Positions 53,192-62,563 are shown, counted from the first letter of the stretch. The stretch is 64,000 nt of DNA from Neobacillus notoginsengisoli (GCF_003515685.1 NZ_QWEG01000001.1:186001-250000), one strand, 5' to 3'. Translations and numbers: made by a program. Notes: a model not told the origin generated them from the sequence alone.

Positions 53192-53888
53192 ATATTTTGG
53201 AAAGCTCGAAGTATTAAAAGGCATTGATTGCCATGTCCAGGAAAAAGAAGTCGTTTGTGTCATCGGCCCTTCAGGTTCTGGCAAAAGTACATTCTTGCGC
53301 TGCATCAACTTGCTTGAGGAAATTACTGAAGGAATCGTCTTGATCGAAGGCAAAAGAGTCAACGACCCGAAAACTGATATCAACGATATCCGCACAGAAG
53401 TAGGCATGGTCTTTCAGCAATTTAACCTGTTTCCGCATATGACGGTGCTCGAAAATATTAAAATGGCGCCAATGATGATTCGCAAACTGGCAAAAAGCGA
53501 AGCGGAAAAACTGGCTCTGGAGCTGTTGAAGAAAGTTGGTGTCCTCGATAAGGCGGACAATTATCCGGAACAGCTTTCAGGGGGACAGAAGCAGCGCGTT
53601 GCCATCGCCAGGGCGCTTGCAATGAAACCGAAAATCATGCTCTTTGATGAACCGACTTCCGCACTCGACCCGGAAATGGTCAAAGAAGTATTGGATGTTA
53701 TGAAGCAGCTGGCTTTAGAAGGCATGACGATGGTCGTCGTCACCCACGAAATGGGCTTCGCCCGTGAAGTAGCCGACCGCGTCGTCTTCATGGACGGTGG
53801 CTACATCGTCGAAGAAGGAAAACCAGACCAACTCTTCGGCAACCCGCAAAACGAACGGACAAAAGCGTTTTTGGGAAAAGTGCTATGA
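53166..53888 (+). CDS. Amino-acid ABC transporter ATP-binding protein
   Basis: A 240-residue ATPase: Walker [15 protein letters not shown]-loop [18 protein letters not shown], signature [17 protein letters not shown], Walker [16 protein letters not shown]-loop [10 protein letters not shown]. The GlnQ/HisP family powers polar amino-acid uptake. It overlaps the permease gene and is followed by a terminator, closing the operon. Confidence 0.93.
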   Translation: MIKVENLHKYFGKLEVLKGIDCHVQEKEVVCVIGPSGSGKSTFLRCINLLEEITEGIVLIEGKRVNDPKTDINDIRTEVGMVFQQFNLFPHMTVLENIKMAPMMIRKLAKSEAEKLALELLKKVGVLDKADNYPEQLSGGQKQRVAIARALAMKPKIMLFDEPTSALDPEMVKEVLDVMKQLALEGMTMVVVTHEMGFAREVADRVVFMDGGYIVEEGKPDQLFGNPQNERTKAFLGKVL

Positions 53889-53936
53889 GGTTCTGTGCAC
53901 TGCAATACCATTAAATTAGCAAAATAATTGGCAAGC

Positions 53937-53971
53937 AAAAACGCTCAGAATTTTTTTTCTGAGCGTTTTTT
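53937..53971 (+). terminator. Rho-independent terminator
   Basis: AAAAACGCTCAGAA and TTCTGAGCGTTTTT with a T-rich loop and T tract, the same core as at 47382-47413. It terminates the amino-acid transporter operon. Confidence 0.85.
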
Positions 53972-54034
53972 GGCATAATATTTTCAAACCTGATTGAACT
54001 AAAGTTACCAGTTTAATTGTAACCTTTAACAATC

Positions 54035-54232
54035 TCAGCTTCGAAGTACATTAACTATTTTATTGACGGTTATCATTGCGAGTACCAGAGAGATTAAAAG
54101 AGCAAATAGAGTACCCACCAATACTCCAACTGAAGAATTTATAGGTAGGTAATTCCAAATGAAAAAATGAAAAATAAGCAAATAAATAATTAAGAAGAAC
54201 ACAATGAGCAAATTATTAACAATAATTTTCAA
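54035..54232 (-). CDS. Small two-TM membrane protein
   Basis: A 65-residue hydrophobic protein with two helices (LLIVFFLIIYLLIFHFFIW and VLVGTLFALLISLVLAMITV). It follows the 54263 gene by about 30 bases and is probably in one transcript with it. No clear ribosome binding site is visible and no family is recognised. Confidence 0.55.
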   Translation of the reverse strand: MKIIVNNLLIVFFLIIYLLIFHFFIWNYLPINSSVGVLVGTLFALLISLVLAMITVNKIVNVLRS

Positions 54233-54262
54233 TGACCGCGGCCCCTGTTCAAAATTATTTTT

Positions 54263-54550
54263 TTAATTCACCTGTTTCTTGATTTTGAGTATTATTATTC
54301 GTAACACATCTACGACTAGCAATATGAGTAATAGCCACGATACGAGTACAAATGGAATCCCTGAATACCCTTTACCTAGTACATAAATTTGCAAAACGGA
54401 ATATAATAACCCAAAGCAAATTACAATTGTCGGAATAAAAAAACGTACAATTTCTCGTTTCACGAAGATATGAAGAATAATAGATAACATCACCAGAAGG
54501 ACAATCAACAATGGTAGTGACCAAGAGTATTCAAAAACTCGTAAATTCAT
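54263..54550 (-). CDS. Three-TM membrane protein (possibly YesK-like)
   Basis: A 95-residue protein with three hydrophobic helices and a basic C-terminus (IILKIKKQVN). GGAGGTGAAAA precedes ATG 54550. Size and topology resemble YesK-type proteins, but the match is only by layout. It is the first gene of a small minus-strand pair. Confidence 0.6.
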   Translation of the reverse strand: MNLRVFEYSWSLPLLIVLLVMLSIILHIFVKREIVRFFIPTIVICFGLLYSVLQIYVLGKGYSGIPFVLVSWLLLILLVVDVLRIIILKIKKQVN

Positions 54551-54834
54551 TTTTCACCTCCATTAACTTAAGAAACCTTGTGTCCTCCATTTTATCACAT
54601 AGCCTATAAACTCTTCCTCCTAGGGTCGTTGATATTGAAAAGAAAATTGGTATTAATAGGATATCCGTCGGTTTTGGTTTACCCTCCTCTAAAAAGAGTA
54701 ATAAGGATAGTAGAGGCCATTTGAGAATGATTGGAAAAGACCGTTCATTGTGGTGCTGGAAGGCAAATGAGGGAGCGTTACCACCCGACTTTGGCTGCTG
54801 GTCTACAACAAGAATTCAAAGGAGGTTTTTTACA

Positions 54835-55026
54835 GTGTCAATCAAGTGGAAAAGGTATCTTGTTCATGGCGGGTTAGCGACCGGATTAACCCTCGGTCTT
54901 GCGGCGTGTGGCGGAGATAACAACCCGCCGCCTGAAAGTGATTTCCCTGATCAGCAGGAAGACTTTGAGGATGATCAATACGATGACGATCAAAATGAAA
55001 TGGAGAACGACGTTGATAATGAGTAA
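54835..55026 (+). CDS. Small acidic lipoprotein (63 aa)
   Basis: A 63-residue protein from GTG 54835 behind AAAGGAGG. It has a basic N-terminus, a hydrophobic stretch, and the lipobox LAAC with Cys25. The remaining 38 residues are almost only Asp, Glu, Gln, Asn and Pro. It is likely a lipid-anchored, disordered acidic tail at the cell surface. A terminator follows. No family is recognised. Confidence 0.75.
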   Translation: MSIKWKRYLVHGGLATGLTLGLAACGGDNNPPPESDFPDQQEDFEDDQYDDDQNEMENDVDNE

Positions 55027-55034
55027 GCAGACGA

Positions 55035-55067
55035 AAAAGGCCAATCCATGTGATTGGTCTTTTTTTT
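55035..55067 (+). terminator. Rho-independent terminator
   Basis: AGGCCAATC, a short loop and GATTGGTC(T) lead into eight T, just after the acidic lipoprotein gene. Confidence 0.8.
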
Positions 55068-55182
55068 GCAAAACTGTCCAACATTCATAGCCCTGCATTA
55101 TATATTTAGGTAGGGAATCTAAAAACAGTGCCGAATAAAGTAGTGGGCACTAAATAAAACTTTTCACAAAAAGGAGGACAAC

Positions 55183-55380
55183 ATGGATAAGTGGGAATAC
55201 AAGACAATTAAGTTCAAACCGGGCGGGTTCTTGGGCGGTAAAATTGATGAAGAAGAATTGGAAACGGATTTTAATAAATATGGTCAAGAGGGCTGGGAAC
55301 TGGTTTCCTGCTTCGATACAAGTTTTGGGCAAGGCACTTCCAGGGAAGTCATAGCGGTAATGAAAAGGAAAATTGGCTAA
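55183..55380 (+). CDS. DUF4177 family protein
   Basis: A 65-residue protein with the DUF4177 pattern: WEYKTIKF at the start, then LETDFNKYGQEGWELVSCFD and a final IAVMKRK strand. AAAGGAGG precedes the ATG. The family is a small beta-rich cytoplasmic domain of unknown function, common in Bacillaceae. It lies upstream of the catalase gene but probably has its own promoter. Confidence 0.85.
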   Translation: MDKWEYKTIKFKPGGFLGGKIDEEELETDFNKYGQEGWELVSCFDTSFGQGTSREVIAVMKRKIG

Positions 55381-55548
55381 GTCCAGCTTATTTTTGCCCC
55401 AAAAAAGACTTGCATCTGTTATAAATTGAAAGAAAAACTCCGAATTAGGACATAAGTCCTGTTTTCGCTAAAACAGACCCTTATAAATATCAATATTTTC
55501 TGACAAATTGTAAAATATAGGTATCTTAATCTTAAGGAGGTTTTCAGT

Positions 55549-57198
55549 TTGGGAGAGAACAAGGACAGGAAAATTCCGCATGAGCAGGATGTGAAACGGG
55601 AGACGCTGACAACAAGGCAGGGGCATCCAGTCACGGACAACCAGAACATCCGCACAATCGGCAACCGTGGTCCGGCAACACTTGAAAACTATCATTTCAT
55701 TGAGAAGATTTCGCACTTTGACAGGGAAGAGGTGCCGGAGCGTGTCGTCCACGCACGGGGCACCGGGGCATTTGGTTATTTTGAAACGTACGGAAAAGCT
55801 GGCGAGGAGCCGGTGGAAAAGTATACCCGTGCAAAAGTATTTTCTGGCGAAGGGAAGAGGACGCCGCTGATGGTTCGCTTCTCGACGGTGGCCGGCGCGA
55901 AAGACTCGCCGGAAACAGCCCGCGATCCGCGCGGCTTTGCGGTGAAAATGTATACCGAGGATGGAAACTGGGATCTCGTCGGGAACAACCTGAAAATTTT
56001 CTTTATCCGTGATGCGATGAAATTCCCGGATATGATTCATGCGTTTAAAGCGGACCCCGCATCGAATGTGTCGCACCCTCAGCGAATGTTTGACTTTGTT
56101 TCACGCAGCCCGGAAGCCATCCACATGATTACCTTCCTGTTCTCTCCATGGGGAATCCCGGCTACATACAGGCATATGCAGGGGTCTGGCGTCAACACGT
56201 ATAAATGGGTAAATGACAAAGGCGAGGCCGTCCTCGTCAAGTATCACTGGGAGCCGAAGCAGGGAATTCGCAACCTGACCCAGGAAGAAGCAAACGAAAT
56301 CCAGGCGAAAAACGTCGGTCATGCGACACAGGATCTGTATGAAGCGATTGAGCGGGGCGACTATCCGGAGTGGGAGCTGTTTGTTCAGATTATGGAGGAT
56401 GATTACCATCCGGAGCTCGATTTTGACCCGCTTGATGACACGAAGCTGTGGCCTGAGGATAAGTTCCCGTGGCTGCCGGTTGGCCGAATGGTCCTTGATC
56501 GCAATCCGGTTGATTTCCATTCCGAAATCGAGCAGGCTGCATTTGGAACAGGCGTCCTTGTCGATGGGATGGACTTTTCAGATGACAAAATGCTTCAGGG
56601 CCGGACCTTCTCGTATTCGGATACCCAGCGTTACCGGGTCGGCGCAAACTATTTGAAACTGCCTGTGAACGCGCCAAAAGCGCCAGTCCGCACAAACCAG
56701 CAGCGCGGCCAAATGGATGTTCGCGACCCGAAAGAGTCCGGCGAAAATCCGCATATCAATTATGAGCCGTCCATGATTGGCGGTTATGAGGAAGTGAGCA
56801 GGGATGGCCGTCCGCAGCACCGCCCAACCTACAATGCCGCTGCCATGAGCGAGCCAATCGACCGTCCGAACAACTACGGCCAGGCCGGCGAAACATACCG
56901 CAGCTTCGAGGACTGGGAGCGCGATGAGCTAATCAAGAACCTCTCCGATGCACTAGCCGTATGCGACAAACGCATCCAAGAAGCGATGGTCTACCACTTT
57001 ACCCAGGCCGATGAAGACTACGGCCGCCGCGTCGAGGAAGGCATTGAAAAGAAAATGAGGGAACTTAAAGAGACGGGCAAAGAACCTGTCGCTCCAGGCC
57101 GTGAAGCTGGCAAAACAAAATACGGCCAAGGTTCATTGGCTGCGAACAAAGCAGTAGATGATGCTGTGAAAAAGAGTCATGAGGCGGATCCTTATTAA
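55549..57198 (+). CDS. Catalase (haem, clade with C-terminal tail; KatX-like)
   Basis: A 549-residue haem catalase starting TTG 55549 behind AAGGAGG. The distal His69 is in [15 protein letters not shown], the Asn is in [10 protein letters not shown] (146-147) and the proximal Tyr356 is in [14 protein letters not shown]. It dismutates hydrogen peroxide to water and oxygen. The length (about 550) with a charged C-terminal tail ([20 protein letters not shown]) resembles spore-associated KatX or general-stress catalases of Bacillus. No convincing PerR box is seen upstream, which favours stress- or sporulation-sigma control. A terminator follows. Confidence 0.93.
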   Translation: MGENKDRKIPHEQDVKRETLTTRQGHPVTDNQNIRTIGNRGPATLENYHFIEKISHFDREEVPERVVHARGTGAFGYFETYGKAGEEPVEKYTRAKVFSGEGKRTPLMVRFSTVAGAKDSPETARDPRGFAVKMYTEDGNWDLVGNNLKIFFIRDAMKFPDMIHAFKADPASNVSHPQRMFDFVSRSPEAIHMITFLFSPWGIPATYRHMQGSGVNTYKWVNDKGEAVLVKYHWEPKQGIRNLTQEEANEIQAKNVGHATQDLYEAIERGDYPEWELFVQIMEDDYHPELDFDPLDDTKLWPEDKFPWLPVGRMVLDRNPVDFHSEIEQAAFGTGVLVDGMDFSDDKMLQGRTFSYSDTQRYRVGANYLKLPVNAPKAPVRTNQQRGQMDVRDPKESGENPHINYEPSMIGGYEEVSRDGRPQHRPTYNAAAMSEPIDRPNNYGQAGETYRSFEDWERDELIKNLSDALAVCDKRIQEAMVYHFTQADEDYGRRVEEGIEKKMRELKETGKEPVAPGREAGKTKYGQGSLAANKAVDDAVKKSHEADPY

Positions 57199-57250
57199 TG
57201 GTAGGGTAAACCTATCGTTAAATCTAAATTTTGCAAAATAAAACAGTTGG

Positions 57251-57284
57251 CTCAGTGGTTAAATCACCGCTGAGCCATTTTTAT
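57251..57284 (+). terminator. Rho-independent terminator of the catalase gene
   Basis: TGGCTCAG, TGGT, a loop, ACC and CTGAGCCA are followed by TTTTT. Confidence 0.8.
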
Positions 57285-57403
57285 GTTGAATTCGCCCAAT
57301 ATCTGTTCCAATTTCATACTTTGGCTTGCATATTGCATTGTTTATTGGATATTTCCGGTTGCAATCGAGTCCTAAAGCCTGCTACATCCTGCTAGGAGCC
57401 TTC

Positions 57404-57529
57404 ATTCGTCCGGATTCGTGGGTGATTCGTCGGGATTGAGTGTTCATTCGTCCCAATCCGTAGAAGATTCGTCCGGATCGGGGGGGCATTCGTCCATATT
57501 CAAGCTTTATTCGTCCGCCTCCGCTCCTA
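57404..57529. repeat. 21-bp tandem repeat array F (6 units)
   Basis: ATTCGTCC-type words begin at 57404, 57425, 57446, 57467, 57488 and 57509, a perfect 21-base period. The rest of the unit (GGATTCGTGGGTG and variants) is less conserved. It lies between the catalase and EEP genes, in a 537-base gap with no gene. Confidence 0.85.
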
Positions 57530-57735
57530 GCTGTATAAACACTTCTTGTTTAAAATAAATCCTCTCAAATTGGAGGAAAAAGGGATTCCGAAATCACTTT
57601 TTGAGTATCTGTTTTTTTGTATAAATAACTGAGAGTTTAGTCATGGGAAGTTGGATGCAGTTTCCAATGTGTAAAAAAGGGTAAATAACAAAGTGGGCGT
57701 AAAAATTCTGAAAATAATAAAGGAGGAGTGTTTGT

Positions 57736-58581
57736 TTGAAGAAAATCATTCGTGTGATGGTCTGTTCTTTGCTGCTGATGGTGAGTGCTGTACATAGTGT
57801 TGGTGCCCAGTCGAACTTTCCGAAAGGGGAGAGTACTTCCATCAAAGTCATGTCCTACAATATCCATCATGGAGTGGGCATTGATAATGTCCTTGACCTT
57901 GAACGGATTGCCGGCCTCATCCGTGAAGAAGGGGCGGATATTGTCGCGCTCCAGGAAGTGGACAGGCACTACGGGGCGCGGAGCAACTTCGAAGACCAGG
58001 CAAAAAGGCTCGCTAATCTATTGGACTACCATTATGTTTATGCGGCCAATCTTAATCTCGATCCTCAAGAAGAGGGTGCGGAACGGCGCCAGTATGGAAC
58101 CGCTATAGTAAGTAAATACCCAATAATTCAGTCCGAAAACTTCTTTTTACCGAGTTTTGGGAAAGAACAGCGTGGCCTTTTGGAAACAACGATTAATGTG
58201 AAGGGCAATCATATCCGTATGTATAATACGCACCTTGGATTGGATGTTCCGCAGCGCCTGGCCCAGGTAGAGGAAATCAATCGGATTGTTACTGCAAAAA
58301 AGACTCCCGCCATTCTAATGGGAGATTTGAATGCCGAACCGGAAGCTGAAGAAATCCAGTTGCTGCTCAGCGGGGTGAACTTCTTTGATGTTTTTGAAAA
58401 TATAGACAATGCAAATACATTTCCGGTAGAAAGCCCCAGCAAACGAATCGATTATATTTTTGCCAGTGAAGGGCTGAAAGTTTCGAATCAGGAAGTCATT
58501 TATTCCACATACTCCGATCACTTGCCGGTCGTAGCGGAATTTGAATTGGAGCGCACCGCTCCTTCTCAAAATGGAAAATAA
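57736..58581 (+). CDS. Secreted endonuclease/exonuclease/phosphatase-family protein
   Basis: A 281-residue protein starting TTG 57736 behind AAAGGAGGAG. A cleavable signal peptide (VMVCSLLLMVSAVHSVGAQS) is followed by the EEP fold: VMSYNIHHGVG, IVALQEVDRHYG, NTHLGLD, LMGDLNAEPE and the C-terminal YSDHLPV. All metal and catalytic residues seem present. EEP enzymes hydrolyse phosphodiester bonds in nucleic acids, inositol phosphates or sphingomyelin. It may be co-transcribed with the downstream gene, 21 bases away. Confidence 0.88.
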   Translation: MKKIIRVMVCSLLLMVSAVHSVGAQSNFPKGESTSIKVMSYNIHHGVGIDNVLDLERIAGLIREEGADIVALQEVDRHYGARSNFEDQAKRLANLLDYHYVYAANLNLDPQEEGAERRQYGTAIVSKYPIIQSENFFLPSFGKEQRGLLETTINVKGNHIRMYNTHLGLDVPQRLAQVEEINRIVTAKKTPAILMGDLNAEPEAEEIQLLLSGVNFFDVFENIDNANTFPVESPSKRIDYIFASEGLKVSNQEVIYSTYSDHLPVVAEFELERTAPSQNGK

Positions 58582-58602
58582 AACAAAAAGGGGACAAAAA
58601 AC

Positions 58603-59742
58603 ATGAACAAGTTTAAAAAAAGGCTAGGCTTAATCGTGGCGATTTGCGCGACGCTGACCTTGTCAACAGCATATGCCGAAACCGGAGTGCAGCCTGTACA
58701 AGAGACAGAAGAACCTATAATCGCTCCAATTAAAACAGATGAGCCAACCGCGCATCGAATCAAGCAGCTCGAAGAAATCGCGATGTACTATTATTGGCAC
58801 GGTGGTGACCTTAAAAAAGCGGAAGAAGAGATCTTCAAAGGAATCACGCTCAAGGGGAAATATGACGTAGTCGAAGCCGCCTACAAGGAAGCAACGATTC
58901 TCGATCCTTATAGTGTAGATTTGAAAATTTCATTGGCATCCACCGAAATCATCCAGAAAAAGATTCCTGAAGCACTCAAGACATATAAACAAGTTCTGAA
59001 TCTCGAACCGGATCATTTTAATGCAAACCTGCTATACGGCGTTTATTCCAAGATTAATAGGGACGAGCAAGCCTATAAAAAAGCCATTTCCAGGCTAAGA
59101 CAGATTGACAATCACAAAACAAAAGGGTACTTAGATAAATTCGAGACAACCGAAAAGATCATTAAAACGAAACTCAACACAGATGTTCCTAAAAACCTGC
59201 CCAAAAAAGACCATGCGATTGTCATCCTCGGCTATGCTCTTGCTGACGACGGCACGATGAGGGAGCCATTGATTGAGCGGCTGAGGGCAGGCTTGGCGGT
59301 TGCAAACGAAAATCCAAACTCTAAAATTATTGTCACAGGCGGAGTCCCGAAAGAAGGGGTTACAGAAGCTGATGCAATGAGTGACTGGCTCATTGCGAAC
59401 GGAGTTGCCGAAGACCGCATTATTAAGGAAAACAAAGCAACCGACACCGTCGAAAACGCCCTCTTCTCAACGGCAATTTTGGAAAAAGAAGGGCTGAAGG
59501 ATGTAACGCTTGTGACCAGCGCGAGCCACATGAGAAGAGCCTTGACCATCTTCGAAGAAGCAACGCTTTTCTACGATAAGATGAATGCCAAGAAAAGAAA
59601 CCGCAGCTTCACGAACATGGTCTATCTCGACTACCCAACAATCGAAGAGGCGCATAAAGTCACAAACGATGAAATTCTCGTCATTTACCGCGACCTGTTC
59701 CGCGCATCCGGCATCTGGCAGTATCCTGGCATGCAGAGGTAA
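58603..59742 (+). CDS. Secreted YdcF/ElyC-like (DUF218) protein with TPR-like N-terminus
   Basis: A 379-residue protein with a signal peptide (LIVAICATLTLSTAYAET), a TPR-like helical region (about residues 50-190, including ALKTYKQVLNLEPDHFNANL) and a C-terminal DUF218 domain: AIVILGYALADDGTMREPLI, KIIVTGGVPKEG and VTSASHMRRALTIFEE. DUF218/YdcF proteins relate to ElyC, linked to envelope polysaccharide metabolism. It probably acts outside the membrane. It follows the EEP gene, with GGGGA before ATG. Confidence 0.85.
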   Translation: MNKFKKRLGLIVAICATLTLSTAYAETGVQPVQETEEPIIAPIKTDEPTAHRIKQLEEIAMYYYWHGGDLKKAEEEIFKGITLKGKYDVVEAAYKEATILDPYSVDLKISLASTEIIQKKIPEALKTYKQVLNLEPDHFNANLLYGVYSKINRDEQAYKKAISRLRQIDNHKTKGYLDKFETTEKIIKTKLNTDVPKNLPKKDHAIVILGYALADDGTMREPLIERLRAGLAVANENPNSKIIVTGGVPKEGVTEADAMSDWLIANGVAEDRIIKENKATDTVENALFSTAILEKEGLKDVTLVTSASHMRRALTIFEEATLFYDKMNAKKRNRSFTNMVYLDYPTIEEAHKVTNDEILVIYRDLFRASGIWQYPGMQR

Positions 59743-59940
59743 TTTAGTCAGAAAGCCCAGTGTTGCAAAAAAGCAGCTTATTTAAAATGAACTAAACTGT
59801 TGAACGTTGTATTTCGCTCTTCAGTTATAGCGAAGTGCTTTGGAAGCAAGAGAGCCTCATCGGCGAGAGCGCCTGGTTGCCTAACTGCAGCCCGCAGGAG
59901 CCGAAGCAATTTCAATCAATTCATAAAAAAAACACCTTTA

Positions 59941-60046
59941 GTGACCGAAGGGCCGTCTGTTCATAGCTGTTCGGTCACTAAACCGTCCTTTATTGACCGA
60001 AGGGCCGGCTTTTCATAGCTGTTCGGTCACTAAGTCTGCCTTTTAA
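59941..60046. repeat. 52-bp stem-loop repeat pair E (2 units)
   Basis: Two units with GACCGAAGGGCC at 59943 and 59995, exactly 52 bases apart. Each holds AGTGACCGAA (or ATTGACCGAA), a 20-base loop and TTCGGTCACT, a stem of up to 10 bp. It is unrelated in sequence to arrays A-D. The remainder of the 59743-60304 gap shows no gene. Confidence 0.8.
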
Positions 60047-60304
60047 GGGAATTCATTTGCTGGCGTTTGTTTTAGATGAAATGAATGGTTTCGGGGTGCA
60101 AAGTCCAAATTTCTGTACTATTAGCAGTCCAATTCAAAGAAATTGGACTGCTTCTTTCTTTTTTTGTTAATAAACGAATTATGCTTTTTAATAAAAATTT
60201 ATTGATAATCGATAAAAGGTGTAATAGGATATGGATAAAAGGGGAAATGGTTTATTTAGGAAAATGGCTCAAAAAAACCTGTGTTCTGAAGGGGAATGAT
60301 TCAG

Positions 60305-60742
60305 TTGAAAAAAATCATCCTGTTGCCAATCACACTTTTAATTTTGATTTTCTTATCTGCCTGTTACAATTCGGGGAACGCGAATACAAGCAACAAAGAT
60401 GAAATTGTTATAAATGTTAAAAACAACACTAATTTTGAAATGTACATCATTGAATTAAGTTGGTATCAAAATGGGGAATTAAAAGGTACACAAGGGAATA
60501 TGAACGCCGATGGTTCTAAGGTGAAAAAAGGGGAATCTTTTGTGTTTGGATTAATTGATTCAGATTTAAACTTGAAAGAAAAGGCATTATTTAAAGTGGC
60601 AGTTTTATATGATAAAAATAGCAACGAAAAAATCAATATAACCAACAAAGTACCGTTTGAATTAGTGAAAGGTGCCGAGTATCAGTTTGAGTTGAGTGGT
60701 AGTACAAAGGATAATCTCAAATTAAAGATAATAGACCGCTAA
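60305..60742 (+). CDS. Putative lipoprotein, unknown
   Basis: A 145-residue protein from TTG 60305 (AAGGGGA about ten bases upstream; ATG 60296 is too close to it). The signal peptide ends in lipobox LSAC. The mature domain of about 125 residues is beta-rich, with NNTNFEMYIIELSWYQNGEL and a GESFVFGL stretch that may be an immunoglobulin-like fold. No family is recognised. First of four small exported proteins in a row. Confidence 0.72.
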   Translation: MKKIILLPITLLILIFLSACYNSGNANTSNKDEIVINVKNNTNFEMYIIELSWYQNGELKGTQGNMNADGSKVKKGESFVFGLIDSDLNLKEKALFKVAVLYDKNSNEKINITNKVPFELVKGAEYQFELSGSTKDNLKLKIIDR

Positions 60743-60835
60743 TCTCAAAAATACTATTTGAACATGGGAAGCCACTTAACAGCGGCATAAGGGTATACAA
60801 ATAGACTTTACTAAATCAGTTGAAAAGAGGGGAAC

Positions 60836-61333
60836 ATGAGGAAATCATTTCTATTTATGTTGTTTTTTACATTCAGTGTTATATTAACTGGCTGTAATTT
60901 TTTTGAAGAGCAGAAAGCAAAAAGTATTATCAAAGATTATTATCAAGCGATAATAGATGAAGAGTATGAAAAGGCCTTTGAGCAGGTGCATTTGTATGAT
61001 GTTGATAGTAAGACTGGAGATGGACATTTTACAGATGGAACCACACTATCTTATGAAGAGGCTAAGGTGTTTTATTTAGAGAAAATAAACATCTTAAAGG
61101 AACAAAATTATAAATTAGAGGATTTCAAAATTGAAGAAGTTGAATATGAAGACGGGCACTCATTTTGGCATCATATCAAACTTATGGTCGATCAGGATGG
61201 TCAGAAATTCGAATGGAATGAAGTTGCCGAGATTTATGAAGGGAAATTGGTAATCGGTGAAAAGGACGACCCGAATGCGATCTACAGAGATGGGAGAATG
61301 AAATTTGAAATCGAAGAGTTAAAGGGAAATTAA
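60836..61333 (+). CDS. Putative lipoprotein (DUF4878-like), unknown
   Basis: A 165-residue protein with signal peptide and lipobox ILTGC (Cys20). The mature part starts with a helix typical of NTF2-like/DUF4878 lipoproteins (KSIIKDYYQAIIDEEYEKAF) and ends with a beta-rich segment (HHIKLMVDQDGQKFEWNEVA). AGAGGGGAAC precedes the ATG. The ligand or role is unknown. Confidence 0.75.
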   Translation: MRKSFLFMLFFTFSVILTGCNFFEEQKAKSIIKDYYQAIIDEEYEKAFEQVHLYDVDSKTGDGHFTDGTTLSYEEAKVFYLEKINILKEQNYKLEDFKIEEVEYEDGHSFWHHIKLMVDQDGQKFEWNEVAEIYEGKLVIGEKDDPNAIYRDGRMKFEIEELKGN

Positions 61334-61469
61334 CTTTGATTTTTAAGTGTGCGATGATCCAGGGGGATAAGTCGCCTTTTTGCTTAAGTTTTTATTTAGC
61401 AGGATAAGGATTGAACATAGTAATGTGGACAAAATACATACTATATATCGTCAAGAAGTAGGTGTTATC

Positions 61470-61877
61470 TTGAGGAAAATTCTTATATTAGCTTGTTTCA
61501 TTACACTGATTACAATTTCTCCTGTCAAAGCAGAGACTGATCATTCACGTTACGAATTTTTGCTGGAAGACATACTTTATACATTCCTATTCCCGTTGCA
61601 ATTAAAAGCAATTGAAGATTATTTTGGAGAGATATACCTTGCTGATTTTTGTAAATTTGTAGAGGTTAAGACAAATCCTGAACAAGCTTACAGATATGAA
61701 ATAACATATCAGTTTGTCACATATGAAAGAGCGATCATGCCTCCATATCACCTGTTTACTTTGAAGGTCGAAAACAAGTCTCTTACAGATTGGACCATAA
61801 AGGATGTGAAGGTTAGAAAATTGGGGGAGAATGAGGATTACACAAAAATATGCCGAAAACCAATGATTACAAGGTAA
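61470..61877 (+). CDS. DUF3888-family secreted protein
   Basis: A 135-residue protein from TTG 61470 with AGGTG upstream. It has a signal peptide (RKILILACFITLITISPVKA), then a helical EFLLEDILYTFLFPLQLKAI segment and a beta-rich end (YEITYQFVTYERAIMPPYHL). This matches the DUF3888 exported proteins of Bacillaceae, of unknown function. It is the third of the small exported proteins. Confidence 0.72.
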   Translation: MRKILILACFITLITISPVKAETDHSRYEFLLEDILYTFLFPLQLKAIEDYFGEIYLADFCKFVEVKTNPEQAYRYEITYQFVTYERAIMPPYHLFTLKVENKSLTDWTIKDVKVRKLGENEDYTKICRKPMITR

Positions 61878-61963
61878 TAAAAGAAGATTTTTGAAGGCAT
61901 ATTCTTACCCAAACGGCACGTTGATTTGGCTAATCTGCTATAAAGGGAGGGAGTGGATCCCAA

Positions 61964-62416
61964 GTGAAGCGATATTATCAAGTCTTGTTTCTTACCCTAA
62001 TGCTTTCATCACTGTTTATCTCAGAAGTATTTGCTGATGAAAAGTACCTTTATCCTGATAATAAAGACAAGGATTTTATTAGTGCGGCGGAGCATTTTAA
62101 AACTGGCAATCTAAAGGGATATATACCAATAAAAAATGCGGATAAGAATATCGAGCAAAAGTTACTCTATAAAGATCTTAAATACTATGTTCTTTCAATT
62201 GTAAATGATAATAATCATTACACTCCATTATCAAATATTTATCTAAACAAAAATGACAATATTAGTCCTAATCGACAGATTTATTTATACTTGACTGTTC
62301 TAGACAGTGAAAAAGAGTTCAGGTACCAATTTTTAATTTTGGATGCCGAAACGAAGGAATCATTTGCTGAAGGGAACGGATGGGCAAACAATATATATTC
62401 CAAAGAGGTTGATTAA
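61964..62416 (+). CDS. Secreted protein, unknown
   Basis: A 150-residue protein from GTG 61964 (GGGAGGGAG upstream at a somewhat long distance). A signal peptide (YYQVLFLTLMLSSLFISEVF then ADEK) is followed by about 125 mature residues with mixed helix and strand and no motif I know. It is transcribed in line with the preceding small exported-protein genes. Confidence 0.65.
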   Translation: MKRYYQVLFLTLMLSSLFISEVFADEKYLYPDNKDKDFISAAEHFKTGNLKGYIPIKNADKNIEQKLLYKDLKYYVLSIVNDNNHYTPLSNIYLNKNDNISPNRQIYLYLTVLDSEKEFRYQFLILDAETKESFAEGNGWANNIYSKEVD

Positions 62417-62563
62417 TCGAAGAAGGATTAATAACCTTTTTTGTTTGAAGATTTTTTTTGAAAAAGGCCAAGTTTAGTTTAATAAAAATAAAAAATCTTG
62501 AATTAATTTTAATTATTACTTCTACATACTTTATTGTATAATGTTGGAAAAAGGAGGTCTCCA

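Noticed and set aside
55400-55548. PerR box before the catalase gene
   Set aside because: No good TTATAATNATTATAA match; only loose AT-rich similarity.
59800-60018. 72-residue frame over repeat pair E
   Set aside because: Basic, low-complexity translation of repeat DNA without a ribosome site.
60085-60402. 105-residue frame overlapping the lipoprotein gene
   Set aside because: It runs into the 60305 lipoprotein gene in another frame; the latter has a signal peptide and lipobox.
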